From assembly GCF_030518195.1 (NCBI RefSeq), contig NZ_JAULSC010000007.1, positions 110,904-174,903 of the forward strand: a stretch of DNA of 64,000 bases, written 5' to 3'. Origin of the DNA: Nocardioides cremeus (GTDB taxonomy: Bacteria; Actinomycetota; Actinomycetes; Propionibacteriales; Nocardioidaceae). The translations under genes and the position numbers were made by a program. The notes under the pieces were generated by a model. It made no database searches, had not been told where the DNA came from, and was given only the letters and a program-made list of their open reading frames with translations. Below are positions 7,857 through 16,477 of the stretch, one piece after another (positions within the stretch are counted from its first letter, which is position 1; each line of letters opens with the position of its first letter).

Positions 7857-8372
7857 ATGAGCAGCAGCCCCGGTCGCGCGCCCACCCTGTGGGAGGAGGG
7901 CACCACGCCCGGCCGCCAGGTGGTGGCGCTCGGTCTTGCGCTCACCCTGACCGCGGTGGCCCTCGACCTGCTGTTCTCCCCCGGCCTCGGGTGGGTCTTC
8001 GACGCGGCCTTCGTGCTGGTCTGCGTCGGCTGCGCGCTGCTGGTGCGCCCCCGCGACTTCTTCACCGTCGGCGTGCTGCCGCCGCCGCTGATGCTCGCCG
8101 CCCTCGTGCTGCTCGGCCTGGTCAGCCCCGGCGCGATCGCCCGGGCGCAGGACGGCGCGGTGCAGGCGGTCTTCTCCGGGCTGGCCGACCACGCGCTGGC
8201 GCTGGTGCTGGGCTACGCGCTGGCCCTGGCGGTGCTGGTGGTGCGCGACCGCTTCGCCCGCGCCCACGGTCGCGGCGCGGCCATCGCCTGGCCTACTCGA
8301 AGCGCGACGCGTCGCCCGAGCCGTGGCGCAGCACCTCGGGCTCCGGGCCCGACCAGTCCACGACCGTCGTAG
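7857..8372 (+). CDS. DUF6542-type four-helix membrane protein
   Basis: A 171-residue membrane protein with four hydrophobic segments at roughly residues 22-42, 47-65, 75-95 and 110-130. The pattern matches the actinobacterial DUF6542 family, whose function is unknown. I start at ATG 7857 with GGAGG at 7840-7844 upstream; a GTG at 7845 is an alternative. The tail after the fourth helix is arginine-rich and overlaps the convergent YciO-type gene by 80 bp, more than usual here. Either the overlap is real or a frameshift has lengthened the tail. Confidence 0.6.
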   Translation: MSSSPGRAPTLWEEGTTPGRQVVALGLALTLTAVALDLLFSPGLGWVFDAAFVLVCVGCALLVRPRDFFTVGVLPPPLMLAALVLLGLVSPGAIARAQDGAVQAVFSGLADHALALVLGYALALAVLVVRDRFARAHGRGAAIAWPTRSATRRPSRGAAPRAPGPTSPRPS

Positions 8373-8913
8373 GCTCCGCGGTCGTCTCGCCGGCCTCGAT
8401 CACGATGTCGACCTGGTGCTCGAGCTCCTCCTTGATGTCCCAGCCCATCGTGCGGACCTCGCTCTCGCCGGGCAGGATCAGCGAGCTCGACAGCAGCGGC
8501 TCGCCGAGCTCCTCGAGCAGCGCCGTGACCACCACGTGGTCGGGGATCCGCACCCCCACGGTCTTCTTCTTGGGATGCAGCAGCCGGCGCGGCACCTCGG
8601 GGGTGCCGGGCAGGATGAAGGTGTAGGGCCCCGGGGTCGACGAGCGGATCGCCCGGAACGCGGAGTTGTCGACGTGCACCAGCTGGCCGAGCTGCGAGAA
8701 GTCACGGCAGACCAGCGTGAAGTGGTGCTTGTCGTCGAGACCGCGGATCTTGAGGATGCGGTCGCGGCCGTCACGGTTGCCGATCCGGCAGCCCAGGGCG
8801 TAGCCCGAGTCGGTCGGGTAGGCGATCAGCGCGTCGTCGCGCAGCGCCTCGACGACCTGGGCGACGAGTCGGGGCTGCGGGTCGACGGGGTGCAGGTCGA
8901 CGTACCTGGCCAT
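8293..8913 (-). CDS. Sua5/YciO/YrdC family protein (YciO type)
   Basis: A 206-residue YrdC-domain protein. Visible blocks are IAYPTDSGYALGCRIG (the family KxR...TDTxYGLG region in YciO form), ILKIRGLDDKHHFTLVCRD, PGPYTFILPGTPEVPRRL and VGVRIPDHVV. YrdC-fold enzymes make threonylcarbamoyl-AMP for tRNA t6A; the YciO branch is close but its role is less certain. The motif TDSGYALG rather than the TsaC TDTVYGL form points to YciO. It is 14 nt downstream of the stop of nothing on its own strand: ispH lies upstream on the same strand with its stop at 8928, so ispH and this gene are probably co-transcribed. Confidence 0.8.
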   Translation of the reverse strand: MARYVDLHPVDPQPRLVAQVVEALRDDALIAYPTDSGYALGCRIGNRDGRDRILKIRGLDDKHHFTLVCRDFSQLGQLVHVDNSAFRAIRSSTPGPYTFILPGTPEVPRRLLHPKKKTVGVRIPDHVVVTALLEELGEPLLSSSLILPGESEVRTMGWDIKEELEHQVDIVIEAGETTAEPTTVVDWSGPEPEVLRHGSGDASRFE

Positions 8914-8927
8914 CTGCTGCGCCCGCC

Positions 8928-9968
8928 TCAGCCGCGGGCCGCGGCCTGGGCGGCCTTCATGTCGCGGCGCAGCTCCTTGGGCAGCGAGAAGATCAGCGAC
9001 TCCTCGGCGCTGTGCACCGCCTTGGCGTCGGGGTAGCCGCGCTCGGCCAGGTAGGCCAGCACGCCCTCGACCAGCGCCTCGGGCACGCTCGCACCCGAGG
9101 TGACGCTGACGGTGCGCACGCCCTCGAGCCAGGCCTCGTCGATCTCGCTGGCGTCGTCGACGCGGTACGACGCCTTGGCGCCGGCCTCCAGGGCGACCTC
9201 GACCAGGCGCACGGAGTTGGAGGAGTTGCCCGAGCCGACCACGATCAGCAGGTCGCTGCCCTGGGCGATCTCCTTGACCGCCAGCTGGCGGTTCTGGGTC
9301 GCGTAGCAGATGTCGTCGCTGGGCGGGTCGAGCAGCTCGGGGAAGCGCTCACGGATGGCCGCGACCGTCTCGAGGGTCTCGTCGACCGACAGCGTGGTCT
9401 GCGAGAGCCAGGCGACCCGGCTGGGGTCGCGCACCTCGATGTTCGCCACGTCGGCGGGGCTCTGCACGAGCTGGATGTGCTCGGGCGCCTCGCCGGCGGT
9501 GCCCTCGACCTCCTCGTGGCCCTCGTGGCCGATCAGCAGGATGTCGTAGTCGTCGGAGGCGAAGCGCTTGGCCTCGTGGTGGACCTTGGTGACCAGCGGG
9601 CAGGTCGCATCGATCGTCTTGAGCTCGCGCTCGGCGGCCTGCTGGTGCACCTCGGGGCTGACGCCGTGGGCGGAGAAGACGACGGTGGCACCCGTCGGCA
9701 CCTCAGCGATCTCCTCGACGAAGACCGCGCCGCGCGACTCCAGGTCGGCCACCACGTGCTTGTTGTGCACGATCTGCTTGCGCACGTAGACGGGGGCGCC
9801 GTAGAGGTCCAGGGCCTGCTCGACGGTGACCACCGCGCGGTCGACGCCGGCGCAGTAGCCGCGCGGCGCCGCCAGCAGCACCGCCTTCTCGGCCTCGTCG
9901 GGGCTCAGGACCGGGGGCATGCCCATGCTGACTCCCGGGCCCGTGCTGGTCGCTGCGTCGGTGCTCAT
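8928..9968 (-). CDS. ispH: 4-hydroxy-3-methylbut-2-enyl diphosphate reductase
   Basis: A 346-residue IspH/LytB, the last enzyme of the MEP isoprenoid pathway; a 4Fe-4S enzyme that makes IPP and DMAPP from HMBPP. Cluster cysteines lie in [22 protein letters not shown] and [11 protein letters not shown]. Other family blocks are [37 protein letters not shown] and [11 protein letters not shown] use the ATG at 9966-9968; an in-frame ATG at 9975-9977 overlaps the -10 hexamer TACGAT (9976-9981), so the inner ATG fits a leaderless mRNA better. It is divergent from xseA, as in many actinobacteria. Confidence 0.95.
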   Translation of the reverse strand: MSTDAATSTGPGVSMGMPPVLSPDEAEKAVLLAAPRGYCAGVDRAVVTVEQALDLYGAPVYVRKQIVHNKHVVADLESRGAVFVEEIAEVPTGATVVFSAHGVSPEVHQQAAERELKTIDATCPLVTKVHHEAKRFASDDYDILLIGHEGHEEVEGTAGEAPEHIQLVQSPADVANIEVRDPSRVAWLSQTTLSVDETLETVAAIRERFPELLDPPSDDICYATQNRQLAVKEIAQGSDLLIVVGSGNSSNSVRLVEVALEAGAKASYRVDDASEIDEAWLEGVRTVSVTSGASVPEALVEGVLAYLAERGYPDAKAVHSAEESLIFSLPKELRRDMKAAQAAARG

Positions 9969-9975
9969 GCGCTCC

Positions 9976-9981
9976 ATCGTA
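9976..9981 (-). promoter_or_regulatory. -10 box of ispH, leaderless type
   Basis: TACGAT on the minus strand ends 7 nt before the ATG at 9968. It overlaps the alternative upstream ATG, which argues against that start. Confidence 0.45.
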
Positions 9982-10001
9982 GGCGTGTCGGCGTGATGGC
10001 C

Positions 10002-10007
10002 TAACCT
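10002..10007 (+). promoter_or_regulatory. -10 box of xseAB, leaderless type
   Basis: TAACCT ends 7 nt before the xseA ATG at 10015. There is no Shine-Dalgarno sequence in between. Confidence 0.5.
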
Positions 10008-10014
10008 CGCGGCC

Positions 10015-11286
10015 ATGACCCTCGAGACCTCCGCCGCCGCGCCCGCCCCGGTGCGCCAGATCGCCACGGCGATCGCGGGCTGGGTCGACCGGCTCGGCGC
10101 GGTGTGGGTGGAGGGCCAGCTGGCCCAGGTCAACCGCCGTCCGGGCATGGCCACGGTCTTCATGACGCTGCGCGACACCGTCGCCGACGTCTCGGTGCCG
10201 CTGACCGCGCCGCGCACCCTCGTCGACTCGCTCAACCCGCCGCTGGTCGAGGGCGCCAGCGTCGTGGTGCACGCCAAGCCGTCGTACTACGCCAACCGCG
10301 GCAGCATGTCGCTGCAGGTGCGCGAGATCCGCATGGTCGGGCTCGGCGAGCTGCTCGCCCAGCTCGAGCGGCGCCGCCAGCTGCTGGCCGCCGAGGGGCT
10401 CTTCGACCCCGCGCGCAAGCGCCGGCTGCCGTTCCTGCCCGGCCGGGTCGGGCTGGTCACCGCCCCCAACAGCGCCGCCGAGCGCGACGTGCTCGAGAAC
10501 GCGCGCCGGCGCTGGCCGGCGGTCGAGTTCGAGGTCGTGCACGCCACCATGCAGGGCACCCGCTGCGCCGGCGAGGTGATGTCGGCCCTCGAGCGCCTCG
10601 ACCGCCACGGCGACGTCGACGTCGTCGTCGTCGCCCGCGGCGGCGGCTCGGTCGAGGACCTGCTGCCGTTCTCCGACGAGGCGCTGGTGCGCACCGTGCA
10701 CCGGATGAGCACCCCGGTGGTCTCCGCGATCGGCCACGAGCAGGACGCCCCGCTGCTCGACCTGGTCGCCGACGTGCGCGCATCCACCCCCACCGACGCC
10801 GCCAAGCTGGTCGTGCCCGACGTGGTCGAGGAGCTCCAGGGCGTCGCCGGGGCCCGCGACCGGCTGCGCTCGCTGGTGGCCGCCCAGGTGGCCCGCGAGC
10901 AGGCCGGCCTCGACGCGCTGCGCTCGCGCCCGGCGCTCGCCGACCCGCGCTCGCTGGTCGACGGCCGGGCCGAGGAGCTGGTGGCCCTGCGCGAGCGGGC
11001 CCGGCGCTCGCTGTCGCACCGCCTCGACCGGGCCGCCGACGAGATCGACCACCAGCAGGCCCGGGCCCGGGCGCTCTCGCCGCTGGCCACCCTGCGGCGC
11101 GGCTACGCCGTGCTCCAGGGCCCCGACGGCCACGTCGTCACCTCCGTCGACGGGGTCGCCCCCGGCGCCGAGGTCAGCGTGCGGGTCGCCGACGGCCGCG
11201 TGCACGCCACCACCACCCGGCTCGAGCCGCTGCTCGAGCGCCCCGCCTCCACCTCCCCCACCGCAGAGGACGAGCCCGATGGCTGA
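10015..11286 (+). CDS. xseA: exodeoxyribonuclease VII large subunit
   Basis: A 423-residue large subunit of ExoVII, which degrades single-stranded DNA. The N-terminal OB-fold (residues about 10-105) contains [25 protein letters not shown]. The catalytic domain follows, with [83 protein letters not shown] and the C-terminal [12 protein letters not shown]. Length is normal. The stop overlaps the xseB start by 8 nt, so the two subunits are translationally coupled. Confidence 0.95.
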   Translation: MTLETSAAAPAPVRQIATAIAGWVDRLGAVWVEGQLAQVNRRPGMATVFMTLRDTVADVSVPLTAPRTLVDSLNPPLVEGASVVVHAKPSYYANRGSMSLQVREIRMVGLGELLAQLERRRQLLAAEGLFDPARKRRLPFLPGRVGLVTAPNSAAERDVLENARRRWPAVEFEVVHATMQGTRCAGEVMSALERLDRHGDVDVVVVARGGGSVEDLLPFSDEALVRTVHRMSTPVVSAIGHEQDAPLLDLVADVRASTPTDAAKLVVPDVVEELQGVAGARDRLRSLVAAQVAREQAGLDALRSRPALADPRSLVDGRAEELVALRERARRSLSHRLDRAADEIDHQQARARALSPLATLRRGYAVLQGPDGHVVTSVDGVAPGAEVSVRVADGRVHATTTRLEPLLERPASTSPTAEDEPDG

Positions 11287-11509
11287 GCCCACCACCGACC
11301 CCGCCGCCACGACCGACCCCGAGCAGCCGTCGTACGAGGCGGCGCGCGAGGAGCTCGTCGACGTCGTACGCCGCCTCGAGGCCGGCGGCACCACCCTCGA
11401 GGAGTCGCTCGCGCTCTGGGAGCGCGGCGAGCAGCTCGCCGGCACCTGCCAGCGCTGGCTGGACGGCGCCCGCGCGCGCCTCGACGAGGTCCTCGACGCC
11501 GACGACTGA
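11279..11509 (+). CDS. xseB: exodeoxyribonuclease VII small subunit
   Basis: A 76-residue XseB, the small helical subunit that assembles on XseA. The family signature is clear: [37 protein letters not shown], in two blocks, then [15 protein letters not shown]. Its ATG lies inside the end of xseA (8-nt overlap). A 22-nt tandem repeat array begins exactly at its stop codon. Confidence 0.93.
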   Translation: MAEPTTDPAATTDPEQPSYEAAREELVDVVRRLEAGGTTLEESLALWERGEQLAGTCQRWLDGARARLDEVLDADD

Positions 11510-11617
11510 CCCGGCCCGAGCTTCCCGCCGAGACGGCCCGAACTTCCCGCTGACCCGGCCCGAACTTCCCACTGACCCGGCCTGAACTTCCCACCGAGTC
11601 GGCCGGGATCTACCCCT
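11508..11617. repeat. 22-nt tandem repeat array (4-5 units)
   Basis: Units begin at 11508, 11530, 11552, 11574 and 11596. The middle units read GACCCGGCCCGAACTTCCC plus three bases, with single-base changes; the fifth unit is degenerate. The first unit starts within the xseB stop codon. There are no spacers, so this is not CRISPR. The same sequence in opposite orientation is at 11649-11720 and at 49889-49932. Confidence 0.8.
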
Positions 11618-11648
11618 CGTCGGGCGCCGTTCCCGCACTGCAGGTCTG

Positions 11649-11720
11649 GGCCGGGTCGGTGCGAGGTTCAGGCCGGGTCGGTGCGAGATTAGGGACGGGT
11701 CAGCGCGAGATTGGGGACGG
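11649..11720. repeat. 22-nt repeat array, opposite orientation (about 3 units)
   Basis: GGCCGGGTCGGTGCGAGGTT-type units of 22 nt begin at 11649, 11671 and 11693, with a partial unit from 11715 ending at the stop of the DUF4245 gene. They are diverged reverse complements of the array at 11508. The two arrays can fold on each other between two convergent genes, so they may act as a bidirectional transcription end. Confidence 0.65.
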
Positions 11721-11721
11721 G

Positions 11722-12318
11722 TCAGCGCAGCGGGGCGGTGGTGAGGGAGGCCAGGAGGTCCTGCAGCACCTCGGGGTCGGCGGAGCCGTAGACCATCACC
11801 GTGCGCGTCGCGTCCTCGCCGGCCGCGTCGGCGGTCGCGGGGTCGAGGCCGATCTCGGCGACGTACGCCGTGTCACCGCCGTCGTCGGTGAAGGTGCGCC
11901 ACTCGGTGGCCACCTCCGACGCCTCGAGGACGAACGGGTCGCCCTCGACGGCGACCTCGTCGACGTAGGCCTCGACGAGCTCGTCGGGCTCGGTGCCGGT
12001 GTCGATCATCCCGGCGAACTCCTCCTCGTCGGTGAGCAGCGCCAGGGAGAAGGTCGGCGGGAGGCCGGGCAGGTAGTCGAGGTTGTTGACGACCCAGCCC
12101 TCGGGGAGGTCCTCGGGGTAGACCAGGTCGCCGCCCTCGCCCTGCACCGCCCGGACCACCTCGACGTAGTCGGTGTCGGGCGGGGTGTACTCGGGCTCGG
12201 TGCGGAAGAGGCCGCGGAAGACCACGAACCCGATGACCGCGACGAAGAGGATCAGCATCGCGCCGACCAGACCGCTGGTCGATCGGGTGTAGCGGCCCGG
12301 ACGGCCCGTCTCGCTCAT
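11722..12318 (-). CDS. DUF4245 membrane-anchored protein
   Basis: A 198-residue protein with one N-terminal transmembrane helix (GLVGAMLILFVAVIGFVVFRG, residues about 16-36) and an extracytoplasmic domain. The layout and the PxxLPEGWVVNNL and ATEWRTF blocks match DUF4245, an actinobacterial family of unknown function. In related genomes DUF4245 usually stands next to glpX and xseAB. Here xseAB is adjacent, but glpX lies 3.1 kb away behind a molybdate operon. The gene is convergent with xseB across the 22-nt repeat arrays. GACAAT 6 nt before the ATG is a possible -10. Confidence 0.75.
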   Translation of the reverse strand: MSETGRPGRYTRSTSGLVGAMLILFVAVIGFVVFRGLFRTEPEYTPPDTDYVEVVRAVQGEGGDLVYPEDLPEGWVVNNLDYLPGLPPTFSLALLTDEEEFAGMIDTGTEPDELVEAYVDEVAVEGDPFVLEASEVATEWRTFTDDGGDTAYVAEIGLDPATADAAGEDATRTVMVYGSADPEVLQDLLASLTTAPLR

Positions 12319-12437
12319 GCCCCGATTGTCCCGTGCCGCCCCAGCCCACCCCGCTCCGGGGCACCGCCGACACCGACCGACGACGCAGATACGGTCGTAG
12401 CGCGCGAGAACAACCGCAGGTGCGGCATACTCGCAGC

Positions 12438-12827
12438 GTGAGCACCTACCGGATCGCGGAAGCAGCCGACCTGCTCGGCGTCAGCGACGACACGGTGCGC
12501 CGCTGGGTCGAGGCCGGCCGGGTGCGCGCCGACCACAGCGAGGGCCGCACCACCATCGCCGGCCCCGACCTCGCGGCGCTGGCCGAGTCGCTGGCCGACG
12601 CCCCCGACCCGGCGCGCGCCTCCGCGGTCAGCGCCCGCAACCGGCTGGTCGGCATCGTCACCCGGGTCCGCAAAGACACCGTGATGGCCCAGGTCGACAT
12701 GGTCTGCGGGCCCTACCGGATGGTCTCGCTGATGTCGGCCGAGGCCGCCGACGACCTCGCCCTGTCCCCCGGCTCGCGGGTCGTGGCGTCGGTGAAGTCG
12801 ACCAACGTCGTCGTGGAGCTCCCGTGA
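12438..12827 (+). CDS. HTH-TOBE (Mop) protein, probable molybdate-responsive regulator
   Basis: A 129-residue protein. The N-terminal helix-turn-helix is of excisionase/MerR type (STYRIAEAADLLGVSDDTVR, then RWVEAGRVRADHSEGR). After a linker comes a single TOBE/Mop domain (SARNRLVGIVTRVRKDTVMA, then VVASVKSTNVVVELP) of the kind that binds molybdate. I chose the GTG at 12438 because the family begins at the HTH; an upstream extension to 12333 is unlike the family. It overlaps modA by 4 nt. Inference: it senses molybdate and controls the mod operon, a minimal counterpart of ModE. Confidence 0.8.
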   Translation: MSTYRIAEAADLLGVSDDTVRRWVEAGRVRADHSEGRTTIAGPDLAALAESLADAPDPARASAVSARNRLVGIVTRVRKDTVMAQVDMVCGPYRMVSLMSAEAADDLALSPGSRVVASVKSTNVVVELP

Positions 12828-13591
12828 GGGCCCGCGCGACGGCCGCGGCCGCCCTGCTGCTCGCCCTCATCGGCGCCGGCTGCAGCACCGGCGGCAGCGA
12901 CGAGGGCCCCGCGAGCGACGCGGGCGCCGAGCAGCGCCTCACAGTGCTGGCAGCCGCCTCGCTCACCGAGACCTTCACCGAGCTGGCCCGCGAGCTCGAG
13001 GCGGAGAACCCCGGTGTCGAGGTCACCCTGGCCTTCGACTCCTCCGCGACCCTGGCCCAGCAGGTTCTCGAGGGGGCGCCGGCCGACCTGCTGGCCACCG
13101 CCGACACCCGCACCATCGAGTCGGCCGCCGACGCGCTCGCCGCGGCCCCCGAGGTCTTCGCGACCAACACGCTGGTGCTGGTCGTGCCGGCCGGCAACCC
13201 CGCCGGCATCGAGTCGGTCGACGACCTCGCCGGCGCCACCTACGTCGCCTGCGTCGAGACCGCCCCGTGCGGTGCGAGCTGGGCCGCGCTCGCCGACCAG
13301 CAGGGCATCGACACCGAGCCGGCCAGCCTCGAGGTCGACGTCAAGGCGGTGCTGGCCCGCGTGGTCGCCGACGAGGTCGACGCCGGCATCGTCTACGCCT
13401 CCGACGCGGTCGCGGCCGGCGACGCCGTCGAGACCCTCGACCTGCCGGGCTCCGAGGAGCAGGTGACGTCGTACGCGCTGGGCCTGCTCGAGCAGAGCAG
13501 CGAGCCGGCGCTCGCCCAGGACTTCGCCGACCTGGTGCTCGGTGAGACCGGCCGCGGCGTGCTCACCGACGCCGGGTTCGGCGTGCCGTGA
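12824..13591 (+). CDS. modA: molybdate ABC transporter substrate-binding lipoprotein
   Basis: A 255-residue ModA. The signal sequence ends in a lipobox LIGAGC (Cys at about residue 20), followed by a Ser/Gly-rich linker. The mature domain opens with LTVLAAASLTETFTELARE, the ModA N-terminal block with the oxyanion-binding Ser, and later has DSSATLAQQVLEGAPADLLATAD and DEVDAGIVYASDA. It is tethered outside the membrane and delivers molybdate (or tungstate) to ModBC. GTG start, with 4-nt overlaps to both neighbours. Confidence 0.93.
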   Translation: MRARATAAAALLLALIGAGCSTGGSDEGPASDAGAEQRLTVLAAASLTETFTELARELEAENPGVEVTLAFDSSATLAQQVLEGAPADLLATADTRTIESAADALAAAPEVFATNTLVLVVPAGNPAGIESVDDLAGATYVACVETAPCGASWAALADQQGIDTEPASLEVDVKAVLARVVADEVDAGIVYASDAVAAGDAVETLDLPGSEEQVTSYALGLLEQSSEPALAQDFADLVLGETGRGVLTDAGFGVP

Positions 13592-14415
13592 CCCTCACCG
13601 CCCCCGCCCCGCGCACCGGCGAGGCCGCCCACCACCTGGGCCGCCCGCCGCTGGTGCTGCTCGCCCCGGCCGTGCTGGCCGCGGTGCTGCTGGTGCTGCC
13701 GCTGGTCACGCTGGTGCTCGACACGCCGTGGGGCACCTTCCTCACCGAGCTGCGCTCGGAACCCGTACGCCGGGCGCTCGCCCTCTCCGCGCTCACCTCG
13801 CTGCTCACGGTGCTGGTCTGCGTGGTGCTCGGCACCCCGCTGGCCTGGCTGCTGGCCCGGGTCGAGTTCCGCGGGCGTGGCCTCCTGCGCGCCGCGGTGG
13901 CGGTGCCGCTGGTGCTGCCGCCGGTGGTGGCCGGCGTCGCGCTGGTCACCGCCCTGGGCCGCAACGGCCTGGTCGGCTCGCTGCTGCGCGAGACCACCGG
14001 CCTGACCGTGCCGTTCACCACCACCGCGGTCGTCGTGGCCCACGTCTTCGTCTCGATGCCCTTCTACGTGCTCAGCGTCGAGGGCGCGCTGCGCACCGCC
14101 GGCGAGCGGTACGACGTCGTCGCCGCCACCCTCGGCGCGACCCGCTGGACGACCTTCCGCCGGGTCACGCTGCCGCTGGCGCTGCCCGGGCTGGTCGCGG
14201 GCGCGGTGCTGGCCTGGGCGCGCAGCCTGGGCGAGTTCGGCGCGACCATCACCTTCGCCGGCAACTTCCCCGGCACCACCCAGACGATGCCGTCGCTGAT
14301 CTACACCACGCTGCAGGCCGACCCGGCCGCCGCGCGCACCCTGAGCATGATCCTGCTGGTGGTCTCGGTCGGCGTGCTCGCCGGCCTGCGGCACCGCTGG
14401 CTGAGGCCCCTGTGA
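13588..14415 (+). CDS. modB: molybdate ABC transporter permease
   Basis: A 275-residue ModB with five to six membrane helices. The EAA loop that contacts the ATPase is AATLGATRWTTFRRVTLPLA, and the family block LGEFGATITFAGNFPGTTQT follows. The N-terminus is slightly extended and starts at GTG 13588, which overlaps the modA stop by 4 nt. With ModA and ModC it forms the high-affinity molybdate importer. Confidence 0.93.
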   Translation: MTLTAPAPRTGEAAHHLGRPPLVLLAPAVLAAVLLVLPLVTLVLDTPWGTFLTELRSEPVRRALALSALTSLLTVLVCVVLGTPLAWLLARVEFRGRGLLRAAVAVPLVLPPVVAGVALVTALGRNGLVGSLLRETTGLTVPFTTTAVVVAHVFVSMPFYVLSVEGALRTAGERYDVVAATLGATRWTTFRRVTLPLALPGLVAGAVLAWARSLGEFGATITFAGNFPGTTQTMPSLIYTTLQADPAAARTLSMILLVVSVGVLAGLRHRWLRPL

Positions 14416-15425
14416 CCGGCCAGCAGATCCACCAGGAGACCGGCCTGCACGCCGACGTCACCGTCGAGGGCCGCCTGCACGCGACGCTGCATGCCGAGCC
14501 GGGCCGGGTGGTGGCCGTCATCGGCCCCAACGGCGCGGGCAAGTCCACCCTGCTGGGCGCCCTGGCCGGCACCGTGCGGGCCACCGGCCGTGTCGAGGTC
14601 GCCGGCCGCGACTGGAGCGACCTGCCGGTGCGCGAGCGCCGCCTCGGGGTGGTCTTCCAGGACCGCTCGCTGCTGCCCCACCTGCGCGCCCGCGACGACG
14701 TCGCGTTCGGGCTGCGAGCCCGCGGCGTGCCGCGCCGCGAGGCCGACCGGCGCGCCCTGGGCTGGCTCGAGCGGCTCGGGGTCGGCGACCTGGCCGACCG
14801 GCGTCCCGCCCAGCTCTCGGGCGGGCAGGCCCAGCGGGTCGCGATCGCGCGGGCGCTGGCCGGGGAGCCCGACCTGCTGCTGCTCGACGAGCCCTTCGCG
14901 GGCCTCGACGTCGGGGTCGCCACCGGGCTGCGCATCGAGCTGGCGCGCCACCTGGCGGCGTACGCCGGCATCGCGCTGCTGGTCACCCACGACGCGCTGG
15001 ACGCGCTCACCCTGGCCGACGAGGTGCTGGTGCTCGACGAGGGCCGGGTCGTGCAGACCGGCACGCCCCGCGAGGTCGCGGCCCGCCCCCGCTCCGAGCA
15101 CGTGGCCCGGCTGGTGGGCCTCAACGTGGTGCGCGAGGGCGACGAGCTGCGCTCCTTCGCCCCCAGCGCGGTCGCCGTCTCCCCCCGCGCGCGCAGCGGG
15201 CACGACGCCCCGGCCACCTCGGCCCGGCACCGCTGGGCCGGCCGGGTGGCGGCGGTCGCCCCGCACGGCGACGCCGTGCGGCTGCTGGTGAGCACCGAGG
15301 ACGGCCCCGAGCTGATCGCCGACGTCACCCCGGCCTCCGCGGTCGAGCTCGGGCTCGAGCCCGGCGCCGAGGTGTGGCTGAGCGTCAAGGCGACGGCCGT
15401 GCAGACCGATAGCATGCGCCCATGA
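14412..15425 (+). CDS. modC: molybdate ABC transporter ATP-binding protein
   Basis: A 337-residue ATPase. Walker A is GPNGAGKST, the Q-loop [12 protein letters not shown], the signature [15 protein letters not shown], Walker [13 protein letters not shown] and the H-loop LLVTHD. Residues after about 275 form a C-terminal TOBE domain ([18 protein letters not shown]... [10 protein letters not shown]), typical of ModC. The GTG at 14412 overlaps the modB stop by 4 nt; the longer open frame upstream runs through modB. Its own stop overlaps the glpX ATG by 4 nt, which is an unexpected coupling. Confidence 0.92.
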   Translation: MTGQQIHQETGLHADVTVEGRLHATLHAEPGRVVAVIGPNGAGKSTLLGALAGTVRATGRVEVAGRDWSDLPVRERRLGVVFQDRSLLPHLRARDDVAFGLRARGVPRREADRRALGWLERLGVGDLADRRPAQLSGGQAQRVAIARALAGEPDLLLLDEPFAGLDVGVATGLRIELARHLAAYAGIALLVTHDALDALTLADEVLVLDEGRVVQTGTPREVAARPRSEHVARLVGLNVVREGDELRSFAPSAVAVSPRARSGHDAPATSARHRWAGRVAAVAPHGDAVRLLVSTEDGPELIADVTPASAVELGLEPGAEVWLSVKATAVQTDSMRP

Positions 15426-16438
15426 CCTCGCTCTCGCCGTTCGACAGTCCCTCCTCGACCCCCGACCGCAACCTCGCGCTCGAGCTGGTGCGGGTCACCG
15501 AGGCGGCCGCGATGGCAGCCGGACGCTGGGTGGGCCGGGGCGACAAGAACGGCGCCGACGGCGTGGCCGTCAACGCGATGCGGGTGCTGATCTCGACGAT
15601 CGGGATGAACGGCACCGTGGTGATCGGCGAGGGCGAGAAGGACAACGCCCCGATGCTCTACAACGGCGAGCAGGTCGGCGACGGCACCGGCCCGGAGTGC
15701 GACGTCGCGGTCGACCCGATCGACGGCACCACCCTGACCGCCAAGGGGATGACCAACGCCGTCTCGGTGCTCGCGGTCTCGCCGCGCGGCTCGATGTACG
15801 ACCCCTCCGCGGTCTTCTACATGGAGAAGCTGGTCACCGGCCCCGAGGCGGCCGACGTCGTCGACATCGAGGCCCCCGTCGCCGACAACATCGCCGCGGT
15901 CGCCAAGGCCAAGGGCAAGCGCGCCGAGGACGTCACCGTCGTGCTCCTCGACCGGCCCCGCCACGAGAACCTCGTGGCCCAGATCCGCGCCACCGGCGCG
16001 ATGATCAAGTTCATCAGCGACGGCGACGTCGCCGGCGCGATCATGGCCGCGCGCCCCGAGACCGGCATCGACCTGCTGCTGGGCGTCGGCGGCACGCCCG
16101 AGGGCATCATCACCGCCTGCGCGATGAAGTGCATGGGCGGCACCATCCAGGGCAAGCTCTGGCCGCAGGGCGCCGACGAGACCCGCAAGGCCATCGACGC
16201 CGGACTCGACCTGGGCCAGGTGCTGACCACCGACGACCTGGTCACCGGCGACGACTGCTTCTTCGTGGCCACCGGCATCACCGACGGCGAGCTGCTGCGC
16301 GGCGTGCGCTACAGCGCCGGCGGGGTCACCACGCACTCGCTGGTGATGCGCTCGCGCTCGGGCACGATCCGCCAGATCCACTCCGAGCACCAGCTGCACA
16401 AGCTGCGCGCCTACTCCGCGGTCGACTTCGACCGCTGA
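15422..16438 (+). CDS. glpX: class II fructose-1,6-bisphosphatase
   Basis: A 338-residue GlpX, the gluconeogenic fructose-1,6-bisphosphatase of most actinobacteria. Metal- and phosphate-site motifs are [18 protein letters not shown] and [14 protein letters not shown]; others are [20 protein letters not shown] and the C-terminal HSLVMRS. Length is normal. Its ATG overlaps the modC stop (ATGA), so it is translated from the molybdate operon mRNA unless an internal promoter exists in modC. This coupling has no obvious metabolic logic. Confidence 0.95.
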   Translation: MTSLSPFDSPSSTPDRNLALELVRVTEAAAMAAGRWVGRGDKNGADGVAVNAMRVLISTIGMNGTVVIGEGEKDNAPMLYNGEQVGDGTGPECDVAVDPIDGTTLTAKGMTNAVSVLAVSPRGSMYDPSAVFYMEKLVTGPEAADVVDIEAPVADNIAAVAKAKGKRAEDVTVVLLDRPRHENLVAQIRATGAMIKFISDGDVAGAIMAARPETGIDLLLGVGGTPEGIITACAMKCMGGTIQGKLWPQGADETRKAIDAGLDLGQVLTTDDLVTGDDCFFVATGITDGELLRGVRYSAGGVTTHSLVMRSRSGTIRQIHSEHQLHKLRAYSAVDFDR

Positions 16439-16477
16439 CGCGGGCCGAGGCCGGCCGAGGTAGCGGGTGGTCGCCGC

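Noticed and set aside
11508..11720. possible CRISPR array
   Set aside because: The 22-nt units are directly adjacent with no unique spacers, and no cas gene is present.
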